From Plectonema cf. radiosum LEGE 06105 (GTDB taxonomy: Bacteria; Cyanobacteriota; Cyanobacteriia; Cyanobacteriales; Nostocaceae): a DNA stretch of 32,762 bases. The translations under genes and the position numbers were made by a program. Below, one piece after another: positions 24,730 through 32,636 of this stretch. Each line of letters begins with the position of its first letter. Position 1 is the stretch's first letter. The stretch spans positions 1-32,762 of the forward strand of contig NZ_JADEWL010000076.1 in assembly GCF_015207665.1 (NCBI RefSeq), written 5' to 3'. Under the pieces are notes generated by a model that did no database searches, was not told where the DNA came from, and saw nothing but the letters and a program-made list of their open reading frames with translations.

Positions 24730-25546
24730 ATTATCTGATTTTGCTGGATATTTTATTCAATATTTAAGTAATTAGATAAGTTATAAAAAGTAAATTAACG
24801 ACTTGACTTAGCATTGATTCAATGTTAAGCAAATTTTATTGTTCATAGAATAATTTATATAATCTTTAATGCCAAAAATATTTAATAATTATTGTAACCA
24901 TGTATTTTATATTTGTTAATTATATTTTTTTACGAAAAAATATTTGTTTTAGATCGATTTTATCTGTGGATTTATGTGCCAATATCGTTAGTTTTATCAT
25001 AAAAGCTATCTGTACCACAATTTTGTCAGCGATAGAGAAGAATAAATAGTATATATCTAGTGTACAAAGCAGTGAGCAAGTAATTTAAAAGGATAAAAGC
25101 ACGACAACTTTAGCAAATTATTGATTTTATTCATATTTTCTTTAATATATTGCGGATGTAGTTGTAGTAAGCTAATTTTTGTAGAGCAAATGTTTGATGA
25201 TTTATTGAAATTTTAGATAGTTAAAGCATATTTAATTAACTTTGATGAGCAATTCAGTAAAATTACACTTAAATTGACTAATGCCTTACACTAACTTTGT
25301 ATACAAAATGGCTATCTTTATCGAAACTTTAAGTAAAGATTCCTGTACTGGAAGACAAATGCAGTTAAATCACATAAAATATGGTTACTCAATTAGTCAA
25401 CCTAGTTGATTAAAATTTATTTAAGTTAAGCCGCACAATAAAGCTTTAGATAATAGCAAAACTAACAGCTGTATTGATTGAGTTCATCGAGAATAGCAAG
25501 ATAAAGTTTAGATTAGTTCCTTGATTGATTAAAATTCTTATAAAAG
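24730..25546. other. Long AT-rich spacer upstream of the unknown gene at 25547
   Basis: 817 bp, very AT-rich. The only ORF of note is a 42-codon frame at 25281-25409 that looks random. No RNA gene or clear operator is seen. Such a long leader in front of one gene suggests complex control but shows no recognisable motif (no convincing GTA-N8-TAC NtcA site). Confidence 0.5.
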
Positions 25547-26101
25547 ATGGATAGCGAAAAGCGCGAACGCTATCAAACTGCTATGGTATCAACTTATTAT
25601 CCCGACACTTGTTTTCTTGACTATATTGTAATGCCAGATGGACTTGAGCAATCTTATGGCTCAGACCTACTGACAAAACTCCATAGTGGAAAGGTTTTTA
25701 TGGTCAACAGTCGCAGACGAAATGGACTAATACTGTTTAAAGGTTATCACGCAGAGTTTGCCGGTCCCGGAGCGGCTGTGGGTGGTGATTATGACCGCGA
25801 TTGTCTTCACGTATTACCGATCGGAAATGTTTCGTCAATGTTACTGACAACAAATTCATCCGAAGACCGTCAAAAGTCTTATTTAATTAGACGACAGTGG
25901 ATTAGATTGATTAAGCAAATTACTGAAAATCCAGTTCCTCAGCAGCGAATTCAAAGAATTCTCGATCAATTTGAACAATATTTTCCACCAGAAGTTGTCA
26001 GTCAGCTACCAAATGAAGCATTTGCAATGTTAGTGGGAGTTTTACCACAAACTGTAGCCATAGTGCGTCGTTTGGCTAATGGAGCAGATACCCTAAGTTA
26101 A
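25547..26101 (+). CDS. Conserved unknown protein with HTH-like C-terminus
   Basis: No family name can be given. The 184 residues form a soluble protein with three visible parts. Residues about 10-75 include TYYPDTCFLDYIVMPDGLEQ and end in VNSRRRNGLILFKGY. A glycine-rich segment follows (FAGPGAAVGGDYDRDCLHVL). A helical C-terminal half has RRQWIRLIKQITE, then NPVPQQRIQRILDQFEQYF. The last helix pair (about 155-177, EAFAMLVGVLPQTVAIVRRL) resembles the helix-turn-helix of Crp-like regulators in residue pattern (A..VGV...TV..V...L). This suggests a DNA- or protein-binding role, with low certainty. A perfect 7-bp stem (25550-25574) directly after the start codon could affect translation. It is preceded by a long AT-rich spacer and converges on hisC. 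Confidence 0.72.
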   Translation: MDSEKRERYQTAMVSTYYPDTCFLDYIVMPDGLEQSYGSDLLTKLHSGKVFMVNSRRRNGLILFKGYHAEFAGPGAAVGGDYDRDCLHVLPIGNVSSMLLTTNSSEDRQKSYLIRRQWIRLIKQITENPVPQQRIQRILDQFEQYFPPEVVSQLPNEAFAMLVGVLPQTVAIVRRLANGADTLS

Positions 26102-26120
26102 AAAAATATATCACTACTTG

Positions 26121-26145
26121 TGCCTTCATTAATTAGGCATTTCGT
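26121..26145 (+). terminator. Weak terminator between convergent genes
   Basis: TGCCT (26121-26125) pairs with AGGCA (26135-26139), followed by TTTCGTTT. Short stem; tentative. Confidence 0.35.
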
Positions 26146-26200
26146 TTAGATAGGGAACTCTTAACAGGGAATAGGGAAAGGCTGTATAACTGAGCAAACC

Positions 26201-27355
26201 CTAAATGTTTTTCACAGCAGTTTCAAATCGGTTTAAAGTGCGAGCATTTTCTGAGGGAGAACCTACAGTAATTCGCAATCCTCCACAAGTCTCTCGTACT
26301 AAGGTACCAGATTTTTTCAGTTTTTGATGAAGATTTTTTAAAGCACTATTTGTTTGGTTGTCAAATTCTCTTTTCAGACGTAGGAAAATAAAGTTGGCAT
26401 CACTATCAGATATTTTTAATTGTGGATATTGAGATAAATTTTCAATTAATTTAGAACGTTCGCTCAAGGTTTGGGAAACAGAGTCAAGTAAAAGCGAACG
26501 ATTTTGGATGGCTATTAATGCAGCGGCTATGGAAAAACTCGGTAAATTATAAGGTAAGCGGACTTTTTCTAAGATAGCAATTATTTCGGGATGACCAATA
26601 GAGTAACCTACACGCATTGCAGCTAAACGAAAACCTTTAGAAAATGTCCGTAAAATCACCCAATTAGGATGTTGGGATAATTCACTCGCCAAACTTCTTT
26701 GACTGAATTCAAAATAAGCTTCATCAATTACCACTAAAATATCGGAGGGTAGATTTCTTAACCATGTCAACTCTGCCGCTGTTAGGGAATTACCCGTGGG
26801 AGAATTTGGATGGACGACAAAAACTGTTCTTACAGGTTGTTCTTGAGTCGTGTCTATGGCAATTGATGCTGCTTCCAAATCCATTTCAAAATTTTCGCAA
26901 TTTCTCGGTACTGTAATTACCGGAATACCTAAAGCTTGTGCCAAAATTCCATACATCGAGAAAGTTGGTTGAGCGACTAAAACCGAGCCATTTCCTCCCA
27001 AACAAGTAGCGATTAATATTGAACGAATTAGTTCATCTGAACCATTACCAAGGGAGATATTATTGTTTACAACAATGTTCGAGGAAATATTCGCTGATTC
27101 ATTAACGTATTCACTAATTGCTTGCTTGAGTAAAGAATGTCCCCCATCTGGATAACGATTGGTTTCGATTAACTCTTTATAGCTCCACGCTAACTTTTCT
27201 TTCAACTCAGCAGGTAAATCGTAAGGACTTTCATTCGTATCGAGTTTATCCGACTCTATTGATTCTGGTGAGATTGGAGTAGGTACACCAATTCCTAGAT
27301 GGGGTTTATAAGCTGCTAATTCTACTAAATCAGTGCGGAGAAAGGGAAGCATCAT
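26201..27355 (-). CDS. hisC: Histidinol-phosphate aminotransferase
   Basis: PLP-dependent aminotransferase of histidine biosynthesis (imidazole-acetol phosphate to histidinol phosphate). The 384-residue, class I/II fold product carries the expected sites: the [11 protein letters not shown] substrate motif (38-48), GNGSDELI (103-110), HPNSPTG (182-188, Asn184), VIDEAYFEF (209-217, Asp211 and Tyr214), and the PLP lysine Lys240 in [19 protein letters not shown]. The start is either of two adjacent ATGs at 27355 or 27352. Paralogous aminotransferases of the same subclass exist, so histidinol phosphate is the likeliest but not the only substrate. It is a single gene here, without other his genes. 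Confidence 0.9.
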   Translation of the reverse strand: MMLPFLRTDLVELAAYKPHLGIGVPTPISPESIESDKLDTNESPYDLPAELKEKLAWSYKELIETNRYPDGGHSLLKQAISEYVNESANISSNIVVNNNISLGNGSDELIRSILIATCLGGNGSVLVAQPTFSMYGILAQALGIPVITVPRNCENFEMDLEAASIAIDTTQEQPVRTVFVVHPNSPTGNSLTAAELTWLRNLPSDILVVIDEAYFEFSQRSLASELSQHPNWVILRTFSKGFRLAAMRVGYSIGHPEIIAILEKVRLPYNLPSFSIAAALIAIQNRSLLLDSVSQTLSERSKLIENLSQYPQLKISDSDANFIFLRLKREFDNQTNSALKNLHQKLKKSGTLVRETCGGLRITVGSPSENARTLNRFETAVKNI

Positions 27356-27357
27356 TA

Positions 27358-27402
27358 ATCAGTTATCAGTTATCAGTTATCAGTCAACAGTTAACTGTCA
27401 AC
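27358..27402. repeat. STRR array upstream of hisC (CAGTTAT / CAGTCAA)
   Basis: About four CAGTTAT units followed by CAGTCAACAGTTAACTGTCAAC begin right upstream of the hisC start codon, so they lie in its leader or promoter. Confidence 0.8.
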
Positions 27403-27471
27403 TAATTTAACAATATTACCATTTCAACGATATCGGACATTACGCAATTTTCACTAATAACAATAATTTAA

Positions 27472-28110
27472 TTAAATCTTAGATAATTGACAAAAATCTT
27501 CAATTGCCTGGCAGATTTCTGGCATTACATTACCTAAAGTATGATTACTATTAAGTTCTATTAATTCTACCCAAGAACGTTGTTGAGCGAAATCTCGGCT
27601 GGCTTGGATGGGAATCACTTCATCTTGTTGTCCGTGTAAGATAAGGGTAGGAATAGGACGTTGCAAAATTTTTTCTTGATATTGATTTGCGTCAATCAAG
27701 AAATCATAACTTAAAGGTAGTTCTCGTTGTTCACCATAATGATAAACCATGAGATGCTTTTCTTGTTGCCAACGTTGGATAACATCCGTACCTAAAGTAG
27801 GCAACCAGTGAGATAAAAACCCAAAAGCTGGAGCCAGTAATACTAAACGTTTTACCTGGGGAAATTTTTCTCCTATATGGGCTGCTGTTAAACCTCCTAA
27901 ACTAGAACCGATAATTGTGATACTGCTATTTTGTGAAAAATTTGCAGCAACTTGTTTTATCTGACGGCTAATTGTCAAGTGGGAAAAATCATTACAATTC
28001 AAATCAGGAATTTCGAGTTTGATTTCATTTTCAGCAAACCGTTCGAGTATATACTTAGCTTTTGCAGAATCAGGACTCGATGCAAAGCCGTGAAGGTAGA
28101 TGTAGTCCAT
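27472..28110 (-). CDS. YqiA/UPF0227-like alpha/beta hydrolase
   Basis: Small esterase of the YqiA/YcfP type, 212 residues, cytoplasmic. The N-terminus MDYIYLHGFASSPDSAKA has the oxyanion-type HGF motif. The catalytic triad is visible: nucleophile Ser70 in GSSLGG, Asp163 in HGQQDEVIP and His190 in NSNHTLG. The length and the early HGFASSP motif fit YqiA-like proteins rather than larger lipases. The substrate is unknown; E. coli YqiA hydrolyses short acyl esters. The start at ATG 28110 places the first beta strand at the very N-terminus, as usual for the family. It is followed by hisC on the same strand with a repeat-containing gap of about 115 bp. Confidence 0.85.
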   Translation of the reverse strand: MDYIYLHGFASSPDSAKAKYILERFAENEIKLEIPDLNCNDFSHLTISRQIKQVAANFSQNSSITIIGSSLGGLTAAHIGEKFPQVKRLVLLAPAFGFLSHWLPTLGTDVIQRWQQEKHLMVYHYGEQRELPLSYDFLIDANQYQEKILQRPIPTLILHGQQDEVIPIQASRDFAQQRSWVELIELNSNHTLGNVMPEICQAIEDFCQLSKI

Positions 28111-28131
28111 CAGTTGACAGTTCCCTACTCC

Positions 28132-28183
28132 CTGATAACTGATAACTGATAACTGATAACTGATTACCGATTACCGATTACCG
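28132..28183. repeat. STRR array (CTGATAA, then ATTACCG) containing the gor stop
   Basis: Four to five CTGATAA heptamers are followed by three ATTACCG heptamers. The gor stop codon (28178-28180) lies inside the last ATTACCG unit, which reads CGGTAAT on the gor strand. Confidence 0.88.
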
Positions 28184-29554
28184 CATCGTCACAAATTCTT
28201 CAGCTGCTGAAGGGTGAATACCAACCGTAGCGTCAAAATCTTTTTTCGTCGCACCCATTTTTACGGCGATCGCCACACCTTGAATTATCTCAGCGGCATA
28301 GTCTCCTACCATATGAGCGCCTAAAACTTGATCGGTTTCGATATTTACAACTAATTTCATCATTGTTCTTTCTTCTTGCTGTGGCAAAGTATAGAACATG
28401 GGACGAAAGCGGGTGCGATAAATCTTAACTTTATCTTCTCCAAATTTTTCCTTAGCTTCGGCTTCTGTTAATCCTACAGTTGCAGCTTCGGGTGAGGTAA
28501 ATACGGCTGTCGCAACATTTTCATGACTGAAAACACGCTTCATATTACCGTATTCACTATCAGCAAAAGCTCTACCTTCACCAATCGCCACCGGAGTTAA
28601 ATTAATTCTGTCAGTAACATCACCTACAGCAAAAATATGAGGGTGATTAGTTTCACTGTATTCGTTAACTGCGATCGCCTTTGTGGTACCGTAGCCATGT
28701 CCCTCTTCTACACTGGGGACTAAATCCACCCCAGCTTTATCCAAACCCAGTCCTTCGACGTTAGGAACGCGGCCTGTTGCAGCTAATAAGACATCGGCTG
28801 TGATTGGTTGCTCTTCTCCAGATAAGATTATTTTTAAACCGGAGGCAACTTTTTCTACAGATGTGATTTGAGTATTGTTGATAATCCGAATACCATGATT
28901 TACCATTCCTTCCTGAATGCCGGTACGAATATCCTCGTCAAAACCTTTTAAAATCATCTGACCACGGATAATTTGAGTCACTTCACAACCCAAACCGCGC
29001 ATAATACAAGCGAATTCCGAACCTATATAACCAGCCCCAATAACGGCAATATGCTGAGGTTTTTCTTTGAGGTGAAAAATCTCATTAGAAGTAATCGCAT
29101 ATTCCATCCCCGGTATATCTGGTTTACTCGGTTTTCCACCAACAGCAATTAAAATTTTATCCGCAGTAACTTTACGTCCATCAACTTCTATAGTATGCTC
29201 GTCAATCAAACAAGCCCGACTTGGAATTAATTCGACTCCTGCTTTTTCTAATAAACTGATGTGCAACGCAGATAGTCTTCTTACTTCCTTGTCTATAGAT
29301 GTAATGAACTTTTCCCAATCCAACTCAGTATCGCCGACATTCCAACCATAACCTGCGGCACTTGCAAAGAGTGAGGGAAAGTGAGAAGCATAAACCATGA
29401 GTTTTTTGGGAACGCAGCCACGGATAACACAGGTACCACCGACCAAATCGGATTCGGCGATCGCCACTTTTGCTCCATAGCCAGCAGCCCGTTTGGAAGC
29501 CGCTAAACCTCCAGAACCGGCACCAATTACAAACAAATCGTAATCGTAAGTCAT
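28178..29554 (-). CDS. gor: Glutathione reductase
   Basis: FAD-dependent disulfide reductase that regenerates glutathione using NADPH. From the ATG at 29554 (the 3-codon extension needs TTG) the product has 458 residues. The FAD Rossmann motif is VIGAGSGGLAAS (9-20). The redox disulfide is Cys42/Cys47 in GGTCVIRGCVPKK. The NADPH domain has GAGYIGSEFA (173-182) and, at the end of the second strand, IIRGQ with Arg197, the residue that favours NADPH. Arg328 in VAIGEGRAF aligns with the glutathione-binding arginine 347 of human enzyme. The C-terminal active-site HPSAAEEF (His447, Glu452) is intact. A paralogue lies 300 bp upstream on the same strand. The stop codon is within a heptamer repeat. 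Confidence 0.93.
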   Translation of the reverse strand: MTYDYDLFVIGAGSGGLAASKRAAGYGAKVAIAESDLVGGTCVIRGCVPKKLMVYASHFPSLFASAAGYGWNVGDTELDWEKFITSIDKEVRRLSALHISLLEKAGVELIPSRACLIDEHTIEVDGRKVTADKILIAVGGKPSKPDIPGMEYAITSNEIFHLKEKPQHIAVIGAGYIGSEFACIMRGLGCEVTQIIRGQMILKGFDEDIRTGIQEGMVNHGIRIINNTQITSVEKVASGLKIILSGEEQPITADVLLAATGRVPNVEGLGLDKAGVDLVPSVEEGHGYGTTKAIAVNEYSETNHPHIFAVGDVTDRINLTPVAIGEGRAFADSEYGNMKRVFSHENVATAVFTSPEAATVGLTEAEAKEKFGEDKVKIYRTRFRPMFYTLPQQEERTMMKLVVNIETDQVLGAHMVGDYAAEIIQGVAIAVKMGATKKDFDATVGIHPSAAEEFVTMR

Positions 29555-29853
29555 AATTTTCAAAGTTTCGTTTGCAACTAATAAAATCCGTGAATTTACG
29601 TTTATATTCCGCTAATGTGAGATTAATTTGACGGTGATATCATGTCCGGTTAAACAGTTTTAACAGTTATCAGTTACCAATCAACAGCGAATAATAATTA
29701 ATTGTCCGGACATAATATGACTTATCAATCACCTTTGATTAGGGAAGAAGGGAAAGAAACCTCTATTTTTGCTGCTCGGTGAGAAGTCAGGTTGTATTAG
29801 AGATATTTAAGGCAAAAAGCCCGACTTCTTAGTGGTGTTGTCTTGTTCTCGAT
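29555..29853. other. Spacer between the two glutathione-reductase-like genes
   Basis: 299 bp without a gene. It contains ATGTCCGG (29642-29649) and the palindrome TGTCCGGACA (29703-29712), which repeat the same core 60 bp apart, and an inverted-repeat element at 29782-29829. Confidence 0.55.
29782..29829. repeat. Dispersed inverted-repeat element, copy 3 (diverged)
   Basis: AGAAGTCAGG and CCCGACTTCT form a stem with one mismatch around an AT-rich loop. The arms match those at 9949-10012 and 17732-17791. It lies just downstream of the second reductase gene. Confidence 0.7.
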
Positions 29854-31200
29854 CTAATTTAACGTGAGGAATTCCTCGGCGCTAGTCGGATGAATCCCAA
29901 TAGCAGAGTCTAAATCTTGTTTGGTAATACCTTTACGAAATGCAACACCAAGGCATTGAACGATATCGGCTGCGTGTTCTCCTAACATATGAACTCCGAT
30001 GACTCGCTCGGATTCACCCTCAACTACCACTTTGATTATTGTTTGCTCTTCTGAGCAAGCGAATTGACTCATCAATGGTTGAAACCGATCGCAATAGCAT
30101 TTTACCGAATCGCCAAATTTTTCGCGGGCTTGATTTTCAGTCATACCTATACTAGCTATTTCCGGACGAGCAAAAACAGCAGAAGGCACATCACCATAAT
30201 TTACCGTTTGCGGTTTATTTGCAAAAACCGTATTGACAAAAGCAACAGCTTCTGATTTAGCTACAGGAGTTAACTGCAAGCGGTTAGTACAATCTCCAAC
30301 AGCGAAAATATTTTCCTGACTAGTGCGACTATATTCGTCTACTTCAATGGCACCTTTTTCACCCATTTTGACTTGAGCGCGATCTAGATCCAGATTTTGG
30401 GTATTGGGAGCGCGTCCGGTAGCAACTAAAATACTATCGGCGGCGATGGTTTTTTTATATTTACCACTGACGGTTAACAGTAAACCCTCTTCATAATGTT
30501 TAATATGGGTTGCAGTACTGTTGTTGATAAATTTAATTCCCCGTTGAGATAAACTTTCTTGAAGGCTTTGACGAATATCGTCATCAAATCCTTTTAAAAT
30601 GGTTTCATCAGTATCAACAACAGTGACTCGACAACCCAAAGCATTCATCATGCTAGAAAATTCTACACCAATATAACCGCCACCAATAATCGCCAAACGT
30701 TTTGGTAAATAGGGCAAATGGAACATTTCGCGGGAAGTAATGGCGTATTCGATACCGGGAATATCCGGAATAAAAGGACGCGCACCAACAGCAATTAAAA
30801 TCTTGTCCGCAGTGACTTGACGTTGATCAACTTTGATTGTGTGAGCATCAACCAAAGTAGCATGACCGCGTAATAAAGTAATGCCACTTTTTTGCAAATT
30901 TTCCTGATAGGAGCGATTAATACTGTCTATGTGCTTGTGTACCGAGTGGATAAACTGAGTCCAATCGAAATGTGATGAAATTTTACTCCAGCCATAGTCA
31001 GTTGCAAATTTATTATGTAGGGCGAAGTCAGCGGCATAGACAATTAACTTTTTGGGGATACAACCGCGATTCAAGCAAGTACCACCAAGGGCTTCTTGTT
31101 CCGCTATGGCTACACGCAAGCCCAAGGAAGCAGCTTTTTTTGCCGCAGCCGCACCAGCAGAACCAGCACCCATTATAAATAAATCGTAATCGTATGTCAT
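29854..31200 (-). CDS. Glutathione-reductase-like flavoprotein, divergent paralogue
   Basis: A 448-residue pyridine nucleotide-disulfide oxidoreductase, clearly related to the adjacent gor. FAD motif MGAGSAGAAAAKK, redox pair Cys42/Cys47 (GGTCLNRGCIPKK), GGGYIGVEFS (173-182) and HPTSAEEF (His437, Glu442) are all intact, so it should be an active disulfide reductase. Two specificity sites differ. The NADPH arginine position holds Thr197, preceded by Asp196 (VVDTDE), a pattern of NADH users. The position of the glutathione-binding arginine holds Val319 (AKSEAVAF). It is therefore probably not a classical glutathione reductase; the substrate is unknown. It may have arisen by tandem duplication or by transfer. 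It starts at ATG 31200. Confidence 0.8.
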   Translation of the reverse strand: MTYDYDLFIMGAGSAGAAAAKKAASLGLRVAIAEQEALGGTCLNRGCIPKKLIVYAADFALHNKFATDYGWSKISSHFDWTQFIHSVHKHIDSINRSYQENLQKSGITLLRGHATLVDAHTIKVDQRQVTADKILIAVGARPFIPDIPGIEYAITSREMFHLPYLPKRLAIIGGGYIGVEFSSMMNALGCRVTVVDTDETILKGFDDDIRQSLQESLSQRGIKFINNSTATHIKHYEEGLLLTVSGKYKKTIAADSILVATGRAPNTQNLDLDRAQVKMGEKGAIEVDEYSRTSQENIFAVGDCTNRLQLTPVAKSEAVAFVNTVFANKPQTVNYGDVPSAVFARPEIASIGMTENQAREKFGDSVKCYCDRFQPLMSQFACSEEQTIIKVVVEGESERVIGVHMLGEHAADIVQCLGVAFRKGITKQDLDSAIGIHPTSAEEFLTLN

Positions 31201-31249
31201 AGCTGTGGAGAATTTGAATTGCTTATTTTATGAATGCTTTGTTCTATTT

Positions 31250-31300
31250 TGACCGGGGAACGCCTTTGCACGGCGATGTACCGCTGATTGCTTTGAGGCT
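31250..31300. repeat. Structured dispersed element, copy B
   Basis: Shares TTTGACCGGGGAACGCC with 8764-8807, then ACCGCTGA and a trailing GCTGT. The first stem of copy A is replaced by CGCC-TTTGCAC-GGCG, a different but again paired arrangement. It lies 50 bp upstream of the reductase paralogue start codon. Confidence 0.6.
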
Positions 31301-31559
31301 GTAATTGTAATTAATCTTAATTGTATAGATATTTCCTCAAAATTCAGAAATTTATCGATAAAATTATGTTTTTTTTATGGGCGTTTCTTATTTTGTAAGC
31401 TATAAAAGTTTTTATGAAAAAATGTTTATCTTCTTATCAGCAATAGTGCAACTGTCTTTAGGATGATATTTTTATTTTTTTAGCATATTGATACATAAAT
31501 AAATTGAATACACCTTGTATAAAACTTTGTTGTGATGAGAATCACAAGCATTCATGATT

Positions 31560-31679
31560 AAGATCCTCGGAATATTCAAGGTAGATAAGCATAATTATAT
31601 ATAACTGAACTCTAGCCGAGTCATTAATAGGGAACACACTAATAGCCGACATCCTTGATTAGAGGACTGTCGGTTTTTT
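31560..31679 (+). ncRNA. Candidate small RNA ending at an orphan terminator
   Basis: The plus strand has a strong terminator (31646-31679) with no gene upstream of it on that strand for over 1.4 kb. A short transcript of about 60-120 nt is a natural explanation. The 5' end is a guess: a TATATAA-like element lies at about 31600, and a small hairpin ACTC-TAGCC-GAGT precedes the terminator. No known sRNA family was recognised; the Yfr1 core ACTCCTCACAC is absent. Confidence 0.28.
31646..31679 (+). terminator. Strong rho-independent terminator (orphan)
   Basis: CCGACA (31646-31651) pairs with TGTCGG (31668-31673), with an inner TCC/GGA extension, followed directly by TTTTTT. The minus strand lacks the T-run, so it acts on plus-strand transcription only. 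Confidence 0.75.
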
Positions 31680-31787
31680 GTATTTATATGTAGTTAAGCG
31701 AAGGGCATGGGAGATGAGTAATTTTACAGCGGGATAAGAGTAGTTCGGGAGTAATCCAAAATCTATCTAAAATCTAAAATCTGTCTT

Positions 31788-31827
31788 GGAAAGTTTGGGG
31801 GAAGAACATCTACACCTCCAACTTTCC
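31788..31827. repeat. Hairpin flanked by AAATCYAAAATCT direct repeats
   Basis: GGAAAGTT (31788-31795) pairs with AACTTTCC (31820-31827), extended by GG-GG/CC-CC with a bulge. AATCCAAAATCT-type sequences flank it on both sides, which resembles a small insertion with duplicated borders, though the flanks are themselves repetitive. Confidence 0.5.
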
Positions 31828-32053
31828 GCAAAATCCAAAATCTTACAATTGCTAGCTAATAGATAATTGAAAAAAGTTTCCCCACGACTTGTTACTAACT
31901 CGACAGAGATTCTGCCGTAGCCACTACCAAGCGTAGGGAATTTAAATTGAGATTTTATTCAAAGGTCTTTCCGACATCCCATCAAAGTTCTATTAAAGGG
32001 ATTTATCGTAGATGACGGGATAAGTGGGAAAATAACGGCGAATCGCTACTCAA

Positions 32054-32539
32054 TTAAGACATGGCTTGAATGATGAAATCGAAGTAAGGAGCAGCTTGCA
32101 GTGCATCTTCGGCACTTAATAAATCAACTGAAGCTTCCTTTAACCCTTTAATAGCTTCTACCATTCCGGGTACGGGAACTCCCAATGAATTATACATTTC
32201 TTTAACTCCAATTAAGCCAATTTTTTCAATTGGTTCTTTATCCCCAGCCAGTATTCCATAGGTGATTAAACGTAAATACCAACCATAGTCGCGGATACAC
32301 AGCGCTCGTTCCCGTTGACCATAAGCATTACCACCTGGTGCAATAAAGTCAGGGCGCTTTTGCCATAGTGTTTTAGTAGCTTGTTCAACTATCTTTTTTT
32401 CATTTTCAGTTAGGGTATTAACGATTCGTAACCGTTGTTCGCCGGTTTGTAAATAGTCTTTGATATTCTTAAGTTCACCACTGCTCGGATAACGCAGTTC
32501 GTCGTCGGCTTGGAGAATAACTTGGCTTACTACACTCAT
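32054..32539 (-). CDS. apcD: Allophycocyanin-B alpha subunit (ApcD)
   Basis: A terminal energy emitter of the phycobilisome core, which passes excitation toward the photosystems. The 161 residues match ApcD closely: [20 protein letters not shown] at the N-terminus, [20 protein letters not shown], the phycocyanobilin-binding Cys81 in [12 protein letters not shown], and the C-terminal [13 protein letters not shown]. Trp87 next to the chromophore and the [10 protein letters not shown] segment distinguish ApcD from the major alpha subunit ApcA. It is monocistronic here, as is usual for apcD, with no apcA, apcB or apcE nearby. It starts at ATG 32539 without a Shine-Dalgarno sequence. An STRR array lies about 30 bp upstream of the start. 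Confidence 0.96.
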   Translation of the reverse strand: MSVVSQVILQADDELRYPSSGELKNIKDYLQTGEQRLRIVNTLTENEKKIVEQATKTLWQKRPDFIAPGGNAYGQRERALCIRDYGWYLRLITYGILAGDKEPIEKIGLIGVKEMYNSLGVPVPGMVEAIKGLKEASVDLLSAEDALQAAPYFDFIIQAMS

Positions 32540-32565
32540 GATTTTTTTTTAAAGTAAGTGCGATT

Positions 32566-32602
32566 TATCAGTTATCAGTTATCAGTTATCAGTTATCAGT
32601 TA
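32566..32602. repeat. STRR array upstream of apcD (CAGTTAT)
   Basis: Five CAGTTAT heptamers lie within about 30-65 bp upstream of the apcD start codon, probably inside its promoter or leader. Confidence 0.85.
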
Positions 32603-32636
32603 GGAAGCAATAGCCCCACTTTGTTCGCTTGTGGTT

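Larger units (their letters stand above)
31201..32053. other. Long spacer between the reductase paralogue and apcD
   Basis: 853 bp with no credible protein gene. It holds copy B of the structured element (31250-31300), an orphan terminator on the plus strand (31646-31679), STRR-like CTAAAAT units (about 31755-31783), and a strong hairpin GGAAAGTT...AACTTTCC (31788-31827). Confidence 0.6.

Noticed and set aside
25281-25409. 42-codon open frame in the spacer before 25547
   Set aside because: No ribosome-binding site, no recognisable family, and short frames of this size are expected by chance in 800 bp of AT-rich DNA.
31560-31679. Yfr1 small RNA
   Set aside because: The conserved ACTCCTCACAC core is absent, although a terminator and a GGGAACACAC stretch give slight resemblance.
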